Shown: piece by piece, positions 3,165-7,386 of the stretch
How the letters are laid out: each line of letters begins with the position of its first letter
Numbering within the stretch: position 1 is the stretch's first letter
Assembly: GCA_030019485.1 (NCBI GenBank)
Contig: JASEEW010000089.1
Location: forward strand, 1 to 7,386
DNA length: 7,386 nt
Reading direction: 5' to 3'
Source: Thermoplasmatales archaeon
GTDB lineage: Archaea; Thermoplasmatota; JASEFT01; JAUWIS01
Notes under the pieces: model-generated
Databases searched by the model: none
What the model was told of the DNA's origin: nothing
The model's input: the letters and a program-made list of their open reading frames with translations, nothing else
Made by a program: the position numbers and the translations under genes

Positions 3165-5711
3165 ATGGTGATAGTGACTACAGGAAAGGAAAAGGTGTTG
3201 CTCTGCTTGGAGGATGCTGAACTCCCGCAGTTTAGGATAGCAGAGATGCTGAACATGCGTCAGGCTCATGTTTCCAGGGCTTTGAAACAGCTGACTGAGA
3301 ACGGGATGGTGGATGGTGCAAAAGGGCATATACCTGGTGTGAAAAAAAGCGTGAAAATATACTCCGCAACAGAAAATGGAAAGAACAGGATAAGGGCGCT
3401 GAAGCACAGAATTGGTAAACAGAGCATCACAGTCAGGGATTTGAAGGGCGTGGAAAGCATTGTAAAATTTTCATATGCAAATAATTTTCTGAAAAAAAAT
3501 GTTGGTAAAACAGTCACAGCAGCAGAACTCCTGACGTTACTGCATCGGAACGTGCTTGATGTTAAACTACTGCTGAAAAAATCTGTTGGTGTTGTTGATT
3601 TTGCCGAGGAAAAACCAGGAGTAAAGCACTTTTATGGCAGAAAAAACGAGCTGGATGAGATAAAAAGGTTTATGTCATCAGATTCAAAAATACTTTCTAT
3701 TAGGGGCATTGCAGGAATAGGTAAGACAACGCTGATGTCAAATGCTGTGGATGAATACAGAATTGAGAAAAATGTTTTCTGGCACAGGTTCAGCGAGTTT
3801 TCTACTGTGAAAAGCTGTTTAAAGCATTTGAGTGAGTTTTTATCAATGTTAAAAAGAAATAAACTCAGAGGGTACATTTACTCAAAGGAGAAGATTGATG
3901 TTACGGAAGTCCTAATTTTGCTGGAGGAGGAATTTAAAAACATAGATGCCCTGCTTGTTTATGATGATGCATATAAAATAAAGGAGGAGGTTGCGGGTTT
4001 TTTCAGGGAAATATTTTGTCTGCTGAGAAGATGCAAAAATGTAAAGGTTATGGTGGCTGGGAGGAGAATGTCAGGACTTTATGATAGGCAGGATGTTGCA
4101 GATGGTTTTGTGAAAGAAATAATCCTGGGTGGGCTGGACAGGGAAGCATCCAGAAAACTGCTGAAAGAAAAAGGCATCAAACAGGCAGAAAAGATATACA
4201 GGTTCACAGGCGGGCATCCGCTGATGCTTGAAATTATAAAATCTGAGAAGATAGTGGGGGATGATATATACTCATTCCTAAAAAACGAGATATATGATAA
4301 ACTAAATGATGAGGAAAAGGAGATAATGGGGGCTTCATCTGTTTTCAGGTTCCCATTCTCTTCCAGGTTTTTCTTGGAAAACAATATACCTATGGACACG
4401 GTGGATGGTTTTGTTGACGGCTCCATGATGGAGAGGCTTTCCGATGTTTATCACCTGCATGATATAATCAGAGGATTTATTTATGAAAGGTTGACAGAAA
4501 CACAAAAAAGAAGGCATCACAGGACTGCTGGTTTATATTATGAAAATGAAAAAGGGGATAGGGCGCTCGTAGAATGCATGTATCATTTTACTAAGGCAGA
4601 CGACAACAGAAGAGTGGTTGCTGTGATGGTAAAGCAGGGTGAGAAACTTGTAGACAGGGGTTTTTCAGATGAAATTATGGCGCTCCTGAAAAATTTTAAT
4701 GAAAAAACTCTCTCAGTGAACGATTGGGCAGTCATGCTTCTGCTTAAAGGAAAAATCTATGACATTGCTGGAAAATGGGACAATGCCATGTCATGCTATA
4801 ATTCCCTGTTAAAACTGAGCAGACAGATTAAGGACAATGAGAAAATTGCGGAAACACATCTAAGAATCGGGGACGTCTATGCGAAAAAAAGCATGTGGGA
4901 CACTGCCCTGGAGAATTACAGGAAAACACTGAAAATGTCAGAATTCAACAGGGACAGGTACAGAACAGCATATGCCCACTTCGGCATTGGAAGCATTTAC
5001 CACAGAAAAGGGGAAACAAATAAGGCAATTCAGAGTTTAAATAAAAGTCTGAGTATTGGTAAAGGATTTGATGCTGTTAAGCAGAAGACCTACAGGGTTC
5101 TTGGAAATGTGTATGGTGATAGAGGGGATTACGACAAAGCAGTTGAGTTATACAAAATGTGTTTAAATATTTCTAAAAAACTGGGAGATAAATATGAAAT
5201 CGTTAGAGCATATAATAATATTGGTGCAGCCTATGATAGCAGGGACATGGATGATGAGGCAACAAGGTATTATGAGAAGCAGATAAAACTTGCTGAGGGG
5301 GCTGGTTTTATGAGGGGGGTGGCATACGGCATGGTCAACATTTCAGGCACATGCTGGAAGAAAAATTTAGAAAAAGCAGTGTGGTACTGTGAAAAAGGGA
5401 TGAAAATATTCAAAAGACTGGATGAAAAAATGATGATTGCCTCAGCCCATGCCCATTACGGTTTTCTTTTAGCCCAAAAAAAGAATTGGAGAAAAGCAGT
5501 AGAGCATTTCAATGAAGGCATTAAGGTTGGGGAAAAACTTGGAAGCTGGGATGCGCTTTCCAAACTTCATTTTTTTTATGGAAGAATGTACAAAGAAAAA
5601 GGTGAGCTGAGAAAAGCAAAAACACAGTTTAGAAATGCTCTTAAATATTACAGGAAACTGGGAAACAAAACAAAGATAAAGGAGACAGAAAAAGAAATAT
5701 CCTTGCTTTAA
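3165..5711 (+). CDS. Winged-helix / STAND NTPase / TPR regulatory protein
   Basis: This 848-aa protein has a three-part signalling layout. Residues about 7-85 are a winged helix-turn-helix (QFRIAEMLNMRQAHVSRALKQL, then the wing and YSATENGKNRI). A linker ends in HFYGRKNELDEI (155-166), the usual entry to archaeal STAND modules. The NTPase has Walker A GIAGIGKTT (181-189), Walker B LLVYDDA (263-269), a sensor-like VMVAGRR (296-301), LGGLDREASRKLL (321-333) and the GGHP motif (349-352). A second winged-helix-like part follows (HDIIRGFIYERL, about 432-443). About eight TPRs fill 520-834. STAND proteins switch on when ligand or partner binding to the repeat region permits NTP exchange and oligomerisation; here the output is probably DNA binding. 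It lacks any nuclease or protease domain. It is divergent from two mini-ORFs and abuts thi4 tail to tail. Its ligand is unknown. Confidence 0.93.
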   Translation: MVIVTTGKEKVLLCLEDAELPQFRIAEMLNMRQAHVSRALKQLTENGMVDGAKGHIPGVKKSVKIYSATENGKNRIRALKHRIGKQSITVRDLKGVESIVKFSYANNFLKKNVGKTVTAAELLTLLHRNVLDVKLLLKKSVGVVDFAEEKPGVKHFYGRKNELDEIKRFMSSDSKILSIRGIAGIGKTTLMSNAVDEYRIEKNVFWHRFSEFSTVKSCLKHLSEFLSMLKRNKLRGYIYSKEKIDVTEVLILLEEEFKNIDALLVYDDAYKIKEEVAGFFREIFCLLRRCKNVKVMVAGRRMSGLYDRQDVADGFVKEIILGGLDREASRKLLKEKGIKQAEKIYRFTGGHPLMLEIIKSEKIVGDDIYSFLKNEIYDKLNDEEKEIMGASSVFRFPFSSRFFLENNIPMDTVDGFVDGSMMERLSDVYHLHDIIRGFIYERLTETQKRRHHRTAGLYYENEKGDRALVECMYHFTKADDNRRVVAVMVKQGEKLVDRGFSDEIMALLKNFNEKTLSVNDWAVMLLLKGKIYDIAGKWDNAMSCYNSLLKLSRQIKDNEKIAETHLRIGDVYAKKSMWDTALENYRKTLKMSEFNRDRYRTAYAHFGIGSIYHRKGETNKAIQSLNKSLSIGKGFDAVKQKTYRVLGNVYGDRGDYDKAVELYKMCLNISKKLGDKYEIVRAYNNIGAAYDSRDMDDEATRYYEKQIKLAEGAGFMRGVAYGMVNISGTCWKKNLEKAVWYCEKGMKIFKRLDEKMMIASAHAHYGFLLAQKKNWRKAVEHFNEGIKVGEKLGSWDALSKLHFFYGRMYKEKGELRKAKTQFRNALKYYRKLGNKTKIKETEKEISLL

Positions 5712-6449
5712 TCATAGCTTTTTCATTATTATTTCAGCAGCCTTTTTACCGGAAAGAAGCATGCCTCCAAATATAGGACCCATCCTTGGACTGCCGAAAA
5801 CTGCATTTGCAGCCATGCCTGCAACATACAATCCGGGGCAAGCCTCTTTTGTGTTTTCAACAACAGTTTTTTCACCATCTGCTGCATCCATGCTTTTTTC
5901 ACCCTTAACCTTTAATTCGCCTGTTTTTCTTTCCACGATTCTGCACACCTCTGCGGCATGACCGGTTGCGTCTATGCAGTACTTTGCCCTGACTGTTAAA
6001 GGGTCAACATGCAGTTTTGCGATTTCAACAGCGCTCCAGTTTATAACAAAACCATTAACCCTTTTGTTTTTTATGAGCACGTCCTCAACACTCATGGAAT
6101 TAAAAATTTTTACGCCTGCATCAATCGCTAATGCGCATAGTTTTGAAACACATTCTACTGAGTCAGCTGTGAAATAACCATCACCTTCATCTTTAACCCT
6201 GACACCAGCCTCCTCAAGTATATGTTTTGATTTTTCCTGAACAACAATAACAGGGAAATTCATACCGCCACCCCACATGCCGCCCCCAACAGAAAGCTTC
6301 CTCTCAAAAATCACAACATTTTTACCGCTTTTCCCAAGGTATTTTCCTGCGACAAGACCTGATGGTCCTGCTCCTGCGATAGCAACATCAACATCCAATG
6401 CATCAAGGAATTCCCTGCTGAATCTTTCAAATATTTTTCTTGAAATCAT
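5712..6449 (-). CDS. thi4: Thiamine thiazole synthase Thi4, sulfide-dependent (archaeal) type
   Basis: Thi4 builds the thiazole phosphate half of thiamine from NAD, glycine and sulfur. The 245-aa protein has the FAD/NAD-type fold start DVAIAGAGPSG (21-31), the acidic FER end of strand 2 (E50 region), GGGMWGGGMN (55-64), ATGHAAE (161-167) and the C-terminal block GMAANAVFGSPRMGPIFGGM (211-230). The sulfur-donor Cys of the yeast suicide enzyme (CCMDP context) is replaced by H147 in LHVDP, as in methanogen Thi4, which takes sulfide and turns over. An archaeal relative that makes ribose-1,5-bisphosphate isomerase-linked ribulose bisphosphate was once proposed, so older databases may carry that name. 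I start at ATG 6449 (MISRKIFERF); the open frame runs 50 codons further but that part overlaps the divergent gene and is not Thi4-like. A weak TATA-like box lies at about 6473-6483. Confidence 0.95.
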   Translation of the reverse strand: MISRKIFERFSREFLDALDVDVAIAGAGPSGLVAGKYLGKSGKNVVIFERKLSVGGGMWGGGMNFPVIVVQEKSKHILEEAGVRVKDEGDGYFTADSVECVSKLCALAIDAGVKIFNSMSVEDVLIKNKRVNGFVINWSAVEIAKLHVDPLTVRAKYCIDATGHAAEVCRIVERKTGELKVKGEKSMDAADGEKTVVENTKEACPGLYVAGMAANAVFGSPRMGPIFGGMLLSGKKAAEIIMKKL

Positions 6450-6514
6450 TATGTCATCTATCACAAAAAACAGATTATTTTTTGAGTGTTTAAAGGTTTG
6501 CCTTTCATTACCCA

Positions 6515-6525
6515 TAATATATTTT
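6515..6525. promoter_or_regulatory. Candidate TATA box of the N-acetyltransferase gene
   Basis: TAATATATTTT in the thi4-acetyltransferase intergenic region is centred about 26-27 nt before the ATG at 6547, exactly the distance for a leaderless archaeal transcript, and that ATG has no Shine-Dalgarno. Read on the minus strand the same AT-rich block could also serve thi4, giving a leader of about 45 nt. Confidence 0.55.
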
Positions 6526-6546
6526 ATTACACATCCATGTATCTTT

Positions 6547-6981
6547 ATGCTTATCAGGAAGTTCAAGCCCATAGACATTTTCTCGGTTATGAGAATCATC
6601 AGTGAAACATTCCTTGAAAACTATGAGCCTGCTCTACTCATGGATTTTCATTCCTCATGGAATGATGGTTTTATTGTTGCAGAGGAAAACAATGATGTTG
6701 TTGGTTTCATCCTTGGGATATCCCCTGCTCCAAACCAGGCGAGAATCCTTATACTTGCTGTTGATGAAAAATACAGGGAAAAAGGTATAGGTGCTACGTT
6801 GCTTAACGCATTCATACAGGCGTGCTTAATCAGAAATGTAAAGTTAATAACACTTGAGGTTAGAACAACCAATGAAGCCGCTATAAGATTCTACGGAAAA
6901 TACGGTTTCTGCATTGTGCACATGATACCAGATTATTACAAAGACGGGGAAAACGGATACATAATGCATAAAACAATCTAA
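6547..6981 (+). CDS. GNAT N-acetyltransferase, RimI/Ard1-like
   Basis: A 144-aa acetyl-CoA-dependent transferase, most like the RimI/Ard1 group that acetylates protein N-termini. It shows the GNAT acetyl-CoA loop REKGIGA (77-83) after strand 4 (ILILAVDEKY), followed by LEVRTTNEAAIRFYGKYGF (103-121) and the closing PDYYKDGENGYIM (128-140), a layout shared with archaeal Ard1 (LEVR-x3-N-x-AI-x-LY, YY-x-DGE). The length is normal for RimI. I start at ATG 6547 because MLIRKFKPIDI is the standard N-terminus; the frame stays open 90 codons upstream only because it is antisense to thi4. The gene diverges from thi4 (97 bp between starts) and its stop overlaps that of the convergent Lrp-family gene by 4 bp. 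The substrate is not certain; small-molecule acetylation is possible. Confidence 0.88.
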   Translation: MLIRKFKPIDIFSVMRIISETFLENYEPALLMDFHSSWNDGFIVAEENNDVVGFILGISPAPNQARILILAVDEKYREKGIGATLLNAFIQACLIRNVKLITLEVRTTNEAAIRFYGKYGFCIVHMIPDYYKDGENGYIMHKTI

Positions 6982-7386
6982 ATCCCAATTTCTAATCCTT
7001 CCTTTACAGACTCAAATACCATGCATGTAAGTGTTTTCTCTATACCTTTTAGCCTTCTCATTTTGTCCACAACAAACCTGCCAACACTTTCCACATCCTT
7101 TGCCCTTATTTTTATTATTATATCCCATTCCCCTGTAATGATGTGTACCTCTTGAACATCCTGGAAACTGCTCAGTTTTTTTGCAACCTCTCTTTGAGAA
7201 ACATTCTCTCTTGATGAAAATGATGCAAGGATAAAAGCAGTTGTTCCCTTGCCCAGATACTTCCCATCTAAAACAGCCTTGTATCCCCTGATAACCCCGG
7301 ATTCCCTCATCTTTTTTATTCTGCTGTGAACAGTTGAGGTTGGACAATCAAGTGCTAATGCAATCTCTTTCGTGCTTTTTCTGCAA
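6978..7386 (-). CDS. Lrp/AsnC family transcriptional regulator (5' end cut by window)
   Basis: The visible 135 residues run through the right edge. They begin in the recognition part of the helix-turn-helix (KSTKEIALALDCPTSTVHSR, then IKKMRESGVIRGYKAVLD), followed by the RAM ligand-binding and oligomerisation domain (TTAFILASFSS, DVQEVHIITGEWDIIIKIRA, GIEKTLTCMVFE). Lrp-family proteins are about 150 aa, so only some 12-18 N-terminal residues are missing. The internal ATG at 7310 is not the real start because the frame continues into a perfect HTH. Members sense amino acids or similar small molecules through the RAM domain and control metabolic genes. The stop overlaps that of the acetyltransferase gene, tail to tail. 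The promoter lies outside the window, and the ligand cannot be told from sequence. Confidence 0.93.
   Translation of the reverse strand, partial: CRKSTKEIALALDCPTSTVHSRIKKMRESGVIRGYKAVLDGKYLGKGTTAFILASFSSRENVSQREVAKKLSSFQDVQEVHIITGEWDIIIKIRAKDVESVGRFVVDKMRRLKGIEKTLTCMVFESVKEGLEIGI

Noticed and set aside
3087..3407. 106-codon minus-strand frame opposite the STAND gene start
   Set aside because: It is His/Pro-rich antisense translation of the winged-helix coding region, with no ribosome binding site, and its end lies over the candidate promoter.
6277..6546. 90-codon N-terminal extension of the acetyltransferase
   Set aside because: This stretch is antisense to the well-supported thi4 coding region; GNAT homology begins at MLIRKFKP.
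6450..6599. 50-codon N-terminal extension of Thi4
   Set aside because: It overlaps the start of the divergent acetyltransferase gene and its promoter, is not Thi4-like, and the ATG at 6449 gives the family's normal N-terminus.

Overview
The window looks like a chromosomal segment of an AT-rich archaeon. The evidence is an archaeal-type ribosomal protein S15 (about 150 aa, beginning MARMHARRKGKSG), a stand-alone Bud32 kinase of the KEOPS complex, an archaeal-type Thi4 with histidine at the sulfur-transfer position, an Lrp/AsnC regulator, GGTGA-type ribosome binding sites, and TATA-like boxes about 26 nt upstream of starts that look leaderless. Arginine is mostly AGA/AGG. I cannot place it below domain level; it is probably a euryarchaeote or a related lineage.

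Left part (1-2710, minus strand). A four-gene cluster reads bud32 -> XTP/dITP pyrophosphatase (rdgB/HAM1-like) -> two-helix membrane protein with a cysteine-rich tail -> rps15. Neighbours overlap or lie within 27 bp, so this is very probably one operon. It ends in a hairpin plus T7 intrinsic-type terminator (304-326) just after rps15. Beyond that, 1-303 holds no gene I recognise but contains a perfectly designed three-way-junction fold (68-131).

Middle (2711-5711). Upstream of bud32 is a 127-bp array of degenerate heptamers (AGGTTTA/AGGTGTA-like) whose two halves are inverted. Next come two tiny minus-strand ORFs (27 and 37 codons) not previously apparent as genes. They are joined by a strong Shine-Dalgarno sequence formed by the last codons of the first; the second encodes a five-cysteine miniprotein. 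They diverge from a large plus-strand gene (848 aa) encoding a winged-helix DNA-binding domain, a STAND-type P-loop NTPase and about eight TPR repeats. One AT-rich element (3085-3095) sits where it could be the TATA box for both directions. This divergent module is the best candidate here for an undescribed system: a signal-responsive STAND transcription regulator beside a mini-operon of small proteins.

Right part (5712-7386). thi4 (minus) abuts the STAND gene stop-to-stop with no spacer. It diverges from a RimI/Ard1-like N-acetyltransferase gene (plus) that appears leaderless. That gene in turn overlaps, stop over stop by 4 bp, the 3' end of an Lrp/AsnC regulator (minus) that runs off the right edge. 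Thi4 makes the thiazole half of thiamine; its active-site His suggests the sulfide-dependent catalytic enzyme expected in an anaerobe. Genes are tightly packed, and the only sizeable non-coding stretches are 1-303 and the heptamer array.
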